This document shows, one piece after another, positions 1 to 8,697 of a stretch of 47,919 bases of DNA. The DNA comes from Acetobacter syzygii (GTDB lineage Bacteria > Pseudomonadota > Alphaproteobacteria > Acetobacterales > Acetobacteraceae). The notes under the pieces were generated by a model that was not told the DNA's origin, did not search any database, and saw only the letters and a program-made list of their open reading frames with translations. The number at the start of each line of letters is the position of its first letter. Within the stretch, counting starts at the first letter, position 1. The translations under genes were made by a program, and so were the position numbers. Where the stretch lies: positions 1 to 47,919 of the forward strand of contig NZ_BAMZ01000004.1 in assembly GCF_000964225.1 (NCBI RefSeq), read 5' to 3'.

Positions 1-181
1 CATGGTCTGCCTCTCTCGTTGAATCTTTAATCCGCAGAAAGCCTAGATTAAGTTTTACAACGTCGTGTAACGATATTACGCGTGAACTCTTTATTATTCC
101 GAGACGATTGAAAGTGTAAAATTATTATGAATATTCCATGAATGTCAGTAAGTGAAATATTCAGATAATTGATTACATTTT
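1..181. other. Intergenic edge region, no gene seen
   Basis: No convincing open reading frame or RNA gene is visible. The stretch becomes AT-rich towards position 180 and probably contains the 3' trailer of the minus-strand operon that ends at 182. I see no clear hairpin plus T-run terminator. Confidence 0.4.
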
Positions 182-775
182 TCAAAAATATGTAGCCTCA
201 CCTAAAGACAGCATAAGACGATTGGCCCAATTGAAAAATGCTGATGCTTGAATGAGATCCAGTATTTCTTCATCAGAAAATCCAGATGTTTTCAGTTCAA
301 TAATATTGTTCTCATCAAACTTATTTTCACTTTCTGTTAAAGTTACTGCTGCCTGTACAATATCTTTATTCCGTTCCTCAAATTTAGAATCTATTCCGTG
401 ATCCAGAAGATTTTTTATATCTGTATCATCCTTAGAAAACTGTACAGAAAACCGGGCATGAACAGACGCACAATAAATGCAGCCATTATACCGTGATACT
501 GCAGCAGCAGCCAATTCCCGCTCTGCTCTAGGCAGACCACCCGCAGAATAGAAAATGTCTTTATCCAGGCGCGTTCTCGCCCCCAGAACATCGGGATCAC
601 GCGCAAGTAGACGGAAATATGTAGATTTAGAACGCGCCTGATCTACAAGTCCACGATAGTGCTGCGGTGTCAAATCCTCAGGCTCCAATGGTGCAATCCA
701 CGGAAGCCAGTCCAATTGACTGACAGTAAACGTGTTGACTGATTTACTATTGGGGTAGGAGAGAATATTGATCAT
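182..775 (-). CDS. AhpD-like alkylhydroperoxidase domain protein (Avi_7169-type)
   Basis: A 197-residue cytoplasmic protein of the carboxymuconolactone decarboxylase/AhpD superfamily. The redox motif C-x2-C-x3-H is intact (C99, C102, H106), preceded by acidic residues (E85, E87) as in AhpD-type proton relays. In the family these residues support peroxide reduction, but the substrate here is unknown. The gene is last in a three-gene minus-strand operon, starting 3 bases after the stop of the CMD protein gene. Its partnership with a CMD protein and a luciferase-like monooxygenase matches what I remember as the Avi_7169/Avi_7170/KPN_01858 family set. A role in detoxifying or processing a peroxide or oxidised intermediate made by the monooxygenase is inference. 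Confidence 0.85.
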   Translation of the reverse strand: MINILSYPNSKSVNTFTVSQLDWLPWIAPLEPEDLTPQHYRGLVDQARSKSTYFRLLARDPDVLGARTRLDKDIFYSAGGLPRAERELAAAAVSRYNGCIYCASVHARFSVQFSKDDTDIKNLLDHGIDSKFEERNKDIVQAAVTLTESENKFDENNIIELKTSGFSDEEILDLIQASAFFNWANRLMLSLGEATYF

Positions 776-778
776 TAT

Positions 779-1408
779 TTATACGCTTTCTGTTGTTCGT
801 GAAGACGACTGAGCAACAAGCGCTGCAAAACCAGCAACAATGCGGACCTGAAAGCTTAAAAAAGAAATGAGTTGAGATAAAACAACAATACCGTCTTCAT
901 CCCATACGGCAGAAGCGAGGTGGCTTAGCCCTGTCGCGTTGGCATCCCGAGGATGAGTGGCTAGAAGATGAGCGTGTTCCAAGGCTGCAATTAGGCGGGA
1001 ACCAAAAATGCGCTCCTGCTCAGGAGTATGTTTCCAGATTTCTCCTGACACATCTTCCGCACTCAATGGGCCCGAGGGGTAAGAACCCCATGGACCATTA
1101 GCATCAATTTTCTGCAAAATCTGTGCCAGTTCATGCTCCCATACAGGAGATACGCTTTGCAAGAGTGCGCGATAATGGCTTTGTGTTGCGGGTTCCTTAT
1201 AAAGGCCGGCTACAAAAGCCGCAATCAGGCGGCGTTCATCCAAGCTGACTGGTCCAGGCGTCTGCGGGTACAGCAAAAGCTGGTAGCTCAGTTCGGCCTG
1301 TTCACGAGCAACGGCTCGACGCTGATAGTTTTTTGCAACAGCACTGCCCGGAATAATCCCTGCAAGTTGTTCGATAATGGTTTGTGCGGCTTGAACTTGT
1401 TCTGGCAT
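779..1408 (-). CDS. CMD-domain protein (Avi_7170-type)
   Basis: A protein of about 209 residues, mainly helical, resembling the carboxymuconolactone decarboxylase-like CMD family that travels with the luciferase-like monooxygenase and the AhpD-like protein. It lacks the C-x2-C motif, so it is unlikely to be a peroxidase itself. The frame is open up to 1483, but that start would overlap the upstream gene by 71 bases. The ATG at 1408 (protein starting MPEQVQAAQ) lies 4 bases after the monooxygenase stop and is preferred. The tight packing indicates translation coupled to both neighbours. The reaction is unknown; it may act as a structural partner of the AhpD-like protein. Confidence 0.75.
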   Translation of the reverse strand: MPEQVQAAQTIIEQLAGIIPGSAVAKNYQRRAVAREQAELSYQLLLYPQTPGPVSLDERRLIAAFVAGLYKEPATQSHYRALLQSVSPVWEHELAQILQKIDANGPWGSYPSGPLSAEDVSGEIWKHTPEQERIFGSRLIAALEHAHLLATHPRDANATGLSHLASAVWDEDGIVVLSQLISFLSFQVRIVAGFAALVAQSSSRTTESV

Positions 1409-1412
1409 AATT

Positions 1413-2438
1413 TTAAGCTTTCCTACGCAGGTCAGCACTGTTTGATGTTCCCCACCCCAAAGCTGGCGCAACCTGTGTTGCAAACAACTCCAGAGAGCGT
1501 AAAATAAAAGAATGTGGTGGATCCACAGAGTGGACCTGAATAGTCACTTCAGTTGCATGATCCAACGCGCGATCAGCAGACAAGGAGCGCACGACTTCTT
1601 CCGGTGTGCCTAAATGCACATCAAATGTGCGCAAAAGGCTTTCAACACTACTGTCATCAATCGTGTGGCCGCTGGCCCGGAATTTTTCCACCTGCCGCAA
1701 CAACCCTGTACGCGCAAAATCCAACGCCTGAGATCGATCATCCGCGACAAATACGCTACGAGAAGCCATAATCCGTGGTGCGACATGTGCAGGCAGGTTT
1801 TTAAGATAAGCCTCTATCAGTGGAATCTGAATATCTGCAAGGCTGGCGTCCGTTCGTCCCTGCGGACGCGGTTGGGTGCGAGAAAGCATGAGTCCATCCC
1901 CAGCGGCTCCTGCCTTTTCTGCCCCTACGGCAGAAAAGGTAGCCTGCCAGCTCCGCAACTCCAAACCACGTCCAGCGGGCCACAGATGGTTTTGGCCAGG
2001 AAGCGCCTCCCCTTTCCAGGCAGCTTTAACAATCCCAAGATTACGATCCATCAATGCATGTCTTTGAGCAAATTGCTGCCCAAAAGCTTCGTATGAACGC
2101 GGGGTTCCCCCAGAGCCAAACCCGACTTCCAGCCGCCCATTGGACAAGATGTCTGTTACCACCGCATCTTCAGCGACCCGAACAGGATTTTCCATTGTCA
2201 GGGTTACAACACCTGTTCCCAGCCGAATACGCTGCGTGCGTGCGGCAACATAAGACAAAAAGGGGAAAAGTGCAGGCAATCCACCCTCATCCCCATGGAA
2301 ATGATGCTGCGCAACCCATGCCGTATCAAATCCCAGAGCTTCTGCTTTGTTTATTTGCTCCGCAGCCAAAGCGTAACGCTCTTCCGCTGGAACATTATCC
2401 AGAAGTCTTGTAAAAAAACCTATTGTTTTTTGACTCAT
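1413..2438 (-). CDS. Luciferase-like FMN-dependent monooxygenase (KPN_01858-type)
   Basis: A protein of about 341 residues with a bacterial luciferase-like TIM barrel: an N-terminal GFFTRLLD strand, the region AEALGFDTAWVAQHHF, then RIRLGTGVVTL and GRLEVGFGSGG, all typical of FMN/F420-type flavin monooxygenases. The family uses reduced flavin and O2 to oxidise a substrate, often cleaving C-S or C-N bonds; the substrate is unknown here. It is the first gene of the minus-strand operon and is divergent from a TonB receptor and peptide-type importer, which suggests that the imported compound is its substrate. The start is uncertain: ATG at 2438 (MSQKTIGFF) fits the family better than ATG at 2450, and neither has a strong ribosome site. 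Confidence 0.85.
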   Translation of the reverse strand: MSQKTIGFFTRLLDNVPAEERYALAAEQINKAEALGFDTAWVAQHHFHGDEGGLPALFPFLSYVAARTQRIRLGTGVVTLTMENPVRVAEDAVVTDILSNGRLEVGFGSGGTPRSYEAFGQQFAQRHALMDRNLGIVKAAWKGEALPGQNHLWPAGRGLELRSWQATFSAVGAEKAGAAGDGLMLSRTQPRPQGRTDASLADIQIPLIEAYLKNLPAHVAPRIMASRSVFVADDRSQALDFARTGLLRQVEKFRASGHTIDDSSVESLLRTFDVHLGTPEEVVRSLSADRALDHATEVTIQVHSVDPPHSFILRSLELFATQVAPALGWGTSNSADLRRKA

Positions 2439-2450
2439 TACCAAAATCAT

Positions 2451-2823
2451 CCAATGAATTAAAAAGTAAACAAAACACTGATTTTAAGTTTACTTATGTC
2501 ATTTCCATGATCATCATTCCCACAACTTTAATAGAAATATTTTATCATCCTCAATACAACGCTCCCTCCCGCTCACCACGGAATGGAAAAGGACGCACCT
2601 AAATCATACACGCATTAAAACCATTAAAAATCGTAAAAACAACAAAAAACGTAAATTGATAAGATAATTTTTTTTCAACTTGACGAATCTGAAAATTTAT
2701 AATTAACGACATTTATCGTAGTTAATTTGGATTTCCACATGTTTTTATCGTTTATATGTTGTTGTCACAAGCATGATCCCGCGACGAGGCAATTCGAATT
2801 TTTGATTACGGTCAGTAAACACA
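2451..2823. promoter_or_regulatory. Divergent promoter region with inverted repeats
   Basis: AT-rich intergenic region of about 370 bases between divergent operons. Two dyads are visible. Perfect 8-base arms AAGTAAAC/GTTTACTT lie at 2464-2471 and 2488-2495, close to the monooxygenase start. Perfect 7-base arms AATTAAC/GTTAATT lie at 2701-2707 and 2721-2727, and enclose a nested ACGA/TCGT pair. A TTGACG at 2680-2685, 17 bases before TTAACG, could be a weak plus-strand promoter overlapping the second dyad. Both dyads are candidate operators; the regulator is not in the window's neighbourhood. Confidence 0.4.
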
Positions 2824-5244
2824 ATGTCAAAACCAAAGAGAAATAGCCCCATTAAAGTTGGGTTAACCCTTGCGATTATCTTCCCATCATCAGCATTTTC
2901 TATTGTGGCACATGCGCGTTCAACGGCAGTATCTGCCGCTTCCGTGGAAGAACTAACTGTAAGCAAGGATGCAAACGATATCCCGTCAGTTTTTCGTACA
3001 TCCACTCCTCGGCATAGCACAACGCGCGTCAGCATAATTAGCGGGGAAGACCTGCTTAAAACCGGACAGACAAACGTTATTAACGCTTTGCAGCAGGCAT
3101 CACCCGAGATCAATGCTCCGCCAGGCGGTGGTGGCGGTGGATATTCAACAACCCCTACCCAGACTGTTATTCTACGCAATCTTAATGCGGATGAAACACT
3201 GGTGCTGGTCAATGGCGTGCGCCGACATGCCAGTGCATTAGGGAACTGGAACTACGGTCCAGCGCAAGGAACTGAGCCAGCCGATCTGAGCTTAATACCA
3301 ATAAGCGCCATTGATCATGTTGAAATTATTACCGAGGGTGCAACCGCCCTATACGGGCAGGATGCCATCGGTGGCGCAGTGAACATTGTGCTCAAGAATG
3401 GCGCGCGCAATGGTGGTACTGCCAATGTACAAAATAGCGGATACTATAAAGGCGATGGTCAGGGAGTTACTGGCTATGGTGATATATCGCGCACTATTGG
3501 CACCAAAGGTGGCGGTATGGATCTGGCATGGCAGGTGCAAAACCAGCTTCCCACGCACCGGGATGGTATTAATCCCTCATTAGGTGATGTTAATCGCATT
3601 GAAGGGGTTAGCCGGACACTGTCCGAACTTTTCGCTTTTAACGGACATATGCCCATTACCCGCTCGATCCGGGCTTACCTGACTGCAACACTCGCACACC
3701 GTGTAACTGATCGCGTAGGATTTGTACGTGGAGCAAACAACATAAACAACGTTCAGTCTTTACACCCCAACGGGTTTGAACCCATTGAATCTTTTGATGA
3801 AATGGATTTTCAAGTCAATGGTGGTTTACGTGGCACATTAGGGGCGGGTGTCGCATGGAATACATATGCGTCCTTTGGTCGCGAACAGGTAAACCAAAGC
3901 GCTTATGATGACAATAACCCGACTTTTGGCCCAGAAAGCCAGACACGCTTCAATATGGGCAAAATTATTAATACCGAGCTGATCGGCGGCATTAAATTCT
4001 CTAAAAATTTTACCATTCCTACTCTTTCAAAACCCGCGGCTTTGGAATGGGGATTGGAATACCGCCATAATACCTATCAGATTGGCGCTGGTGATTATCA
4101 GTCATGGGCAACTGGCCCCTATTACAATGGTTTAAATTCTCCTGGTTCTACCGGATATAATGGCTTTCAGCCTTCCAACGCCGGAAACTGGTCTCGTGAT
4201 ATTTTTGATGGTCATGTGGGACTGGATTTTTTTGTTACCCCCAAGTGGGAATGGACACTGGGGGGCCACGTTGTCAATTACTCTGATACGGTAACAGCAC
4301 CGACTGGCTCAATTGGTACACGTTATAATTTTACAAAAACTTTTGCCATTCATGCAAACGTTAACACGGGCTACCGCCCTCCCACTTTGGGCGCGATTCA
4401 CTATGATGCCATATCATCCGGTCCCGGTTACACAACCGTCAACCTGTCCGAAACAAGCGAAGTTGCACGTCTTTTGGGAGCGCACGCGCCTAAAGGGGAA
4501 TATTCACGCAGTTACAGCATTGGGCTGGACTACCGGCCAATACCAAGCCTGCAATTAACGCTGGATGCTTACCGGATCGATATTAACGACCGGATCGAAA
4601 GCACGAGTGCATTTACAGGCTCAACCATGGCTGCCTATCTGGCATCCAAAGGGGTTGGCGATAACATTACTTACGCCAGTTATATGACCAACATCGGTAA
4701 CACGACCACCAACGGCTTTACAGCCAAAGTGACTTATAAATTCCCTATTAAACCCGCTTATGGTGAACTGGTCGGTTCTGCCCAGATTAACGCAGCCGAT
4801 ACCGAATTAACCCATTATGCAGATACACCGGCGATCCTGACCTCTCTTGGACAAAGCTATTTTTCCAAGGCAGCAGAAACGGAGCTGCTTCGCTCCTCCC
4901 CTAAAAACAAGGAATCTTTCTCTCTTAACTGGACCAAAGGTCGCTTTAGCGTATTTGTGCAAGAGCAACGCTACGCCGGAGTTGCATGGTTGGTTTACCA
5001 GAGTGACCCAAGTAGTTACTGGACGCATGTCCGCCCTCAAGTCATTACCAATCTGGAAGTGTCAGCCAAGCTAGGTCATGGTTTTACCGCTACGCTTGGC
5101 GCAAATAACCTGTTCAACAAATATCCAACACATACAAATCACAAAGCACTGCAGGAAAGCAGTGGTGTTTTTGCTTACCCTATGACAGCTCCCGGTGGTT
5201 ATGAGGGCGGATATTACTACGCCCGCATGGGTTATACTTTTTAA
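2824..5244 (+). CDS. TonB-dependent outer membrane receptor
   Basis: An 806-residue receptor. It has an N-terminal signal peptide with probable cleavage after AHA (about residue 31), a TonB-box-like EELTVS, and a plug domain with the typical elements VSIISGEDLL, LVNGVRR, IDHVEIITEG and GGAVNIVLK. A long beta-barrel follows, ending in the outer-membrane C-terminal aromatic signature (GYTF). A glycine-rich stretch around residues 97-103 is unusual. It takes up an unknown substrate across the outer membrane using TonB energy. It is the first of five tightly spaced genes; the ABC substrate-binding protein starts 5 bases after its stop, so it probably supplies that importer. An upstream in-frame stop supports ATG 2824, although no strong ribosome site is seen. 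Confidence 0.9.
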   Translation: MSKPKRNSPIKVGLTLAIIFPSSAFSIVAHARSTAVSAASVEELTVSKDANDIPSVFRTSTPRHSTTRVSIISGEDLLKTGQTNVINALQQASPEINAPPGGGGGGYSTTPTQTVILRNLNADETLVLVNGVRRHASALGNWNYGPAQGTEPADLSLIPISAIDHVEIITEGATALYGQDAIGGAVNIVLKNGARNGGTANVQNSGYYKGDGQGVTGYGDISRTIGTKGGGMDLAWQVQNQLPTHRDGINPSLGDVNRIEGVSRTLSELFAFNGHMPITRSIRAYLTATLAHRVTDRVGFVRGANNINNVQSLHPNGFEPIESFDEMDFQVNGGLRGTLGAGVAWNTYASFGREQVNQSAYDDNNPTFGPESQTRFNMGKIINTELIGGIKFSKNFTIPTLSKPAALEWGLEYRHNTYQIGAGDYQSWATGPYYNGLNSPGSTGYNGFQPSNAGNWSRDIFDGHVGLDFFVTPKWEWTLGGHVVNYSDTVTAPTGSIGTRYNFTKTFAIHANVNTGYRPPTLGAIHYDAISSGPGYTTVNLSETSEVARLLGAHAPKGEYSRSYSIGLDYRPIPSLQLTLDAYRIDINDRIESTSAFTGSTMAAYLASKGVGDNITYASYMTNIGNTTTNGFTAKVTYKFPIKPAYGELVGSAQINAADTELTHYADTPAILTSLGQSYFSKAAETELLRSSPKNKESFSLNWTKGRFSVFVQEQRYAGVAWLVYQSDPSSYWTHVRPQVITNLEVSAKLGHGFTATLGANNLFNKYPTHTNHKALQESSGVFAYPMTAPGGYEGGYYYARMGYTF

Positions 5245-5249
5245 CAAAG

Positions 5250-6923
5250 ATGAGTTTTATGTATTTTCAACGGCATATTTTTTCAGCCAAGCTCAGTATA
5301 CCTTTAATGCTGGTGTGGAGCACCTTCTGTGTATCCCCCGCACTCTTCTGTGCCACGCCAGCACACGCGGAAATATCTGTTCACCATGGAGGTACTCTGC
5401 TGTATCTGGAAAAACAGGCACATAAATCTCTCTATCCACCAGCGGGAGGATTTTACCCTAATGGCGGCATTCTTGCCCAGATAACGGATAGATTGACATG
5501 GCAGAACACCCAGACACTTGCCATTGAACCATGGTTGGCAACATCTTGGCAGATCAATGCTGATAGTACCATTTATACGTTTGAATTGCGCTCAGGCATT
5601 ACATTCTCAGACGGTACACCAGTTGATGCCGCGTCTATCGCGCTCAATTTTGATACTTACGGCAAAGGCAGCAAAGCCCTTCATCTCCCTCCATCAGAAG
5701 TTATCAATAATTACGATCATAGCGAAGTCGTAGGGCCACTAACGGTTCGCTTTTATTTTAGCAAACCATCGCCCGGGTTTTTACAAGGGACTTCCGTTAT
5801 CGGCTCAGGCATTGTCTCTCCTCGCACATTACACATGCCGCTGGAGCAATGGGGAGAAGGACACAACATTATTGGATCTGGGCCATTTGTTGTGCAAGAC
5901 GAAGTTCCGGGTAAATCCACTACCTTGCAAGCCCGGCACGATTATAACTGGGGACCAGGCGAACTTGCCCCCCAGGGCCCCGCAAAACTGGAACAGATAC
6001 GCATTCTTGTGGTCCCCGAAGACAGCATACGCATTGGTGCTTTTTTGAGTGGTCAGGCGGATTTTATTCGTGAAGTTGAAGCCTATGATGAAAACCAGAT
6101 AACCCGGAGTGGCAACCTGCTTTATGCTCCATCCACACGAGGTGTGAATGACAGTATCGTATTTCGTCCAGACAACGATAAGGTGGCAGACGTTCGTGTT
6201 CGGTTAGCGCTTCTACGTGCCACAGATCGGCAGGAAATACTGCACACCCTGTTTTCTCCTCGTTATCCACTCGCGCGGTCCATCCTTGCGGGAAACACAC
6301 AAGGTTTTCAGGATCATAGCTCCGAACTTTATTACAGCCCAACCGAAGCAAAATATCTGCTGGACAAAGCAGGTTGGCTGCTTGCCTCTGATGGTTGGCG
6401 TTATAAAAATGGAAAAATTCTCTCTCTGGGCATTCATGTGTCTGCTCCGCATCCACAAAGCCGCAGCATGTTGGTGCTTCTGGCGCAACAATGGCGCAAA
6501 ATTGGCGTTAAACTGAATATTCTTACTGGCAGCCCTGCCATGGTGGTGCTGGATGACCTTGATCCACAAACCACCCCACTTTATCAAGCAGAAGTTGGAC
6601 GGGCAGATCCAGATGTGCTCAAAAGCGCTTATTATCCGACAAACCGCAATGTACTGTTACAAAAAGGTGGACAGAGCCAGCATGTCCAGCATTTTACTGA
6701 CCCGGAATGCAACCAGCTATTACTGGCCGTAGCATCAGAAACAGATCCGCTCCGTCGTTTGAGGTATGTGGCAGATATACAGAGCTTAATCCTCAAAAAC
6801 TCTTACAGTATTCCAATTTTTGAAGAACCACAGGTCTACGCAGGTTCCACTCATGTACATGATATGCGTTTTGAAGCTGTGGGACGACCAGTTTTCTACC
6901 GCGCATGGTTAGATACCCCTTAA
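5250..6923 (+). CDS. Peptide/nickel-type ABC transporter substrate-binding protein (KPN_01854-type)
   Basis: A 557-residue periplasmic binding protein of the SBP_bac_5 (oligopeptide/nickel) family. A long signal peptide probably ends at AHA (about residue 40). The mature part begins GGTLLYLEK and carries the family-typical segment TYTFELRSGITFSDGTPVDA near residues 108-127. It delivers its ligand to the two permeases encoded immediately downstream. The gene neighbourhood (luciferase-like monooxygenase, CMD and AhpD-like proteins) points to the KPN_01854 subfamily, whose ligand is not known to me. An alternative ATG lies at 5259. The gene lies 5 bases after the TonB receptor and 4 bases before the open frame of the first permease. 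Confidence 0.88.
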   Translation: MSFMYFQRHIFSAKLSIPLMLVWSTFCVSPALFCATPAHAEISVHHGGTLLYLEKQAHKSLYPPAGGFYPNGGILAQITDRLTWQNTQTLAIEPWLATSWQINADSTIYTFELRSGITFSDGTPVDAASIALNFDTYGKGSKALHLPPSEVINNYDHSEVVGPLTVRFYFSKPSPGFLQGTSVIGSGIVSPRTLHMPLEQWGEGHNIIGSGPFVVQDEVPGKSTTLQARHDYNWGPGELAPQGPAKLEQIRILVVPEDSIRIGAFLSGQADFIREVEAYDENQITRSGNLLYAPSTRGVNDSIVFRPDNDKVADVRVRLALLRATDRQEILHTLFSPRYPLARSILAGNTQGFQDHSSELYYSPTEAKYLLDKAGWLLASDGWRYKNGKILSLGIHVSAPHPQSRSMLVLLAQQWRKIGVKLNILTGSPAMVVLDDLDPQTTPLYQAEVGRADPDVLKSAYYPTNRNVLLQKGGQSQHVQHFTDPECNQLLLAVASETDPLRRLRYVADIQSLILKNSYSIPIFEEPQVYAGSTHVHDMRFEAVGRPVFYRAWLDTP

Positions 6924-6939
6924 CAGGATGCACATTCCA

Positions 6940-7899
6940 ATGACACGCTACCTGTTTACCCGGACCTTACATGCGATTTTTGTATTGTGGGGAGCTTTCA
7001 CTCTTTCCTTTATTCTTCTTCAGGTCATGCCGGGAGACGCCGTTCTGGTCAAATTTCAAGATCCTGAACTCGGCCTTAACCCGCAACAGATTGCCGATAT
7101 GCGTGCAACATACGGCGCTGATGAGTCTGCAATAACGCAATATATACATGTGCTCGGTCGCACCTTGCACGGTAATTTAGGTTATTCGATCGAAACCGGT
7201 CTGCCCGTCGGTCATATGCTACAGGCTGCTTACCCAACCACATTGCGGTTAGCAATAATCAGCTTTGCAGGAGCCATAATTCTTTCAATAACGTTTTGCA
7301 CTCTGGCTCTTCTTCTTTCCGAGCATGTGACAGGCCGCTATATTGCAAGTTTTATTTCTGCCATACCGGGTATTACCAGTGGCATTCCGGTATTCTGGCT
7401 TGAAATTGTTGCCATTCAACTCGTTTCTTTCCACTGGAAGCTCATACCAGTCGTTGGACTTTCTGGCTGGAGCGCTGTCTTTCTACCAGGCTTGGCTCTG
7501 GCTATACCCATTTCTGCTCCGCTAGCTCAGGTTTTTATGACGACAGCAAAGCGTGTGCAGCAGTTGCCATTTATAGATGTTCTGCGTGCACGTGGCCTAT
7601 CCCCGTTTCGGATACTATGCTCTCATATTATCCCCAATGCTTTCCCTCCAACGTTAACTGTAAGTGGGCTGGTATTCGGCGAAATTCTGGCTGGTGCAGT
7701 CGTTACCGAAACCGTATTCGGACTGGATGGGTTAGGACAACTGGCACAACAGGCTGTAGCCAGTCAGGACGTAGCAGTTCTTCAGGCTATTATTCTTATT
7801 TCTGTAGCCGGTTTTATATCGATCGGTTTGCTCAGTGAATTTATTCAGCCTCTGCTAGATCCACGGATCGGCCGGAATGGCCAGCAAAGGAAATATTAA
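6940..7899 (+). CDS. ABC transporter permease, DppB/OppB family
   Basis: A protein of about 319 residues with roughly six membrane segments. It has the N-terminal RYLFTRTLHAIFVLWG helix and conserved VMPGDAV that mark DppB-type permeases, and a C-terminal BPD_transp_1 domain with the ATPase-coupling loop around LRARGLSPFRILCSHIIPNA. It forms the inner-membrane channel together with the next gene product. The frame is open from ATG 6928, but that ATG abuts its only purine-rich stretch; ATG 6940 is better spaced from AGGA at 6925-6928. The start of the next gene follows the stop directly. Confidence 0.88.
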   Translation: MTRYLFTRTLHAIFVLWGAFTLSFILLQVMPGDAVLVKFQDPELGLNPQQIADMRATYGADESAITQYIHVLGRTLHGNLGYSIETGLPVGHMLQAAYPTTLRLAIISFAGAIILSITFCTLALLLSEHVTGRYIASFISAIPGITSGIPVFWLEIVAIQLVSFHWKLIPVVGLSGWSAVFLPGLALAIPISAPLAQVFMTTAKRVQQLPFIDVLRARGLSPFRILCSHIIPNAFPPTLTVSGLVFGEILAGAVVTETVFGLDGLGQLAQQAVASQDVAVLQAIILISVAGFISIGLLSEFIQPLLDPRIGRNGQQRKY

Positions 7900-8697
7900 A
7901 TGCCTCACCATTTCACACCCCTAAAGCTGGTTGCGGCATTGCCGGTCATCCTACTTGGATTAGCAAGCTTATGGCCTTCTTTGCTTTGCGCTCAAAACCC
8001 GCTAACAGGTTTTCCCGCTGAATATTTATCTCCTCCTTCCATTAACCACTGGTTTGGTACAGATCAGTTTGGTCGGGATGTATTGGCACGCGTGGTTTAT
8101 GGCAGTTTTTCCACGCTATCTTCGGCAATTCTGGCTGTTGGCATCAGCCTTCTATGGGCCATTCCTGCTGGACTGTTAGCCGGACTTGGCAGTGTGCATG
8201 TTGAACGTGCCATTCTTGCATGTGCTGACATTGTGCTCTCCATACCAGAAATATTTCTTTCTCTGAGCATCATTACCCTTATTGGCCCTGGCGCTGCTCA
8301 TGTTGCACTTGCTGTTGGTGCCAGCCAGGCGGCAGGATTTGTACGTATGATTCATACTGAGGTCGCACGGATCAGAGCCAGTGAATATATCGAGTCTGCT
8401 GCTGGCATGGGAGCAACATTTAGCCAGATTATCCTGCGTCACGTACTGCCAAATAGCCTCAACCCTGCACTGGCTTTGGCCTCTCTTCGTTTAGGCACGG
8501 CCATTCTTGCAATTTCAACCATCTGTTTTTTGGGATATGGCCCACCACCACCATCTCCAGAATGGGGATTAATGATTACCGAAGGCCGTGATTATCTCTC
8601 CACTGCCTGGTGGATTACCACATTCCCCGGCCTTGCCATTATTTTTGCCGCATGGACGACTAACCTCGTCTCCCATGCAATCAGGAGACCGCTATGA
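7900..8697 (+). CDS. ABC transporter permease, DppC/OppC family
   Basis: A 265-residue second permease. Family marks include HWFGTDQFGRDVLARVVYGS near residues 46-65 and the coupling loop ASEYIESAAGMGATFSQIILRHVLPN. About five to six membrane segments are present. The ATG follows the stop of the DppB-like gene with no spacer and is preceded by an AAAGGA ribosome site inside the upstream gene. The last bases overlap the start of the ATPase gene (ATGA), indicating translational coupling. It pairs with the DppB-like protein for import of the unknown ligand. Confidence 0.88.
   Translation: MPHHFTPLKLVAALPVILLGLASLWPSLLCAQNPLTGFPAEYLSPPSINHWFGTDQFGRDVLARVVYGSFSTLSSAILAVGISLLWAIPAGLLAGLGSVHVERAILACADIVLSIPEIFLSLSIITLIGPGAAHVALAVGASQAAGFVRMIHTEVARIRASEYIESAAGMGATFSQIILRHVLPNSLNPALALASLRLGTAILAISTICFLGYGPPPPSPEWGLMITEGRDYLSTAWWITTFPGLAIIFAAWTTNLVSHAIRRPL

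Noticed and set aside
1409..1483. Long N-terminal extension of the CMD protein
   Set aside because: It would overlap the monooxygenase gene by 71 bases; ATG 1408 lies 4 bases after that stop.
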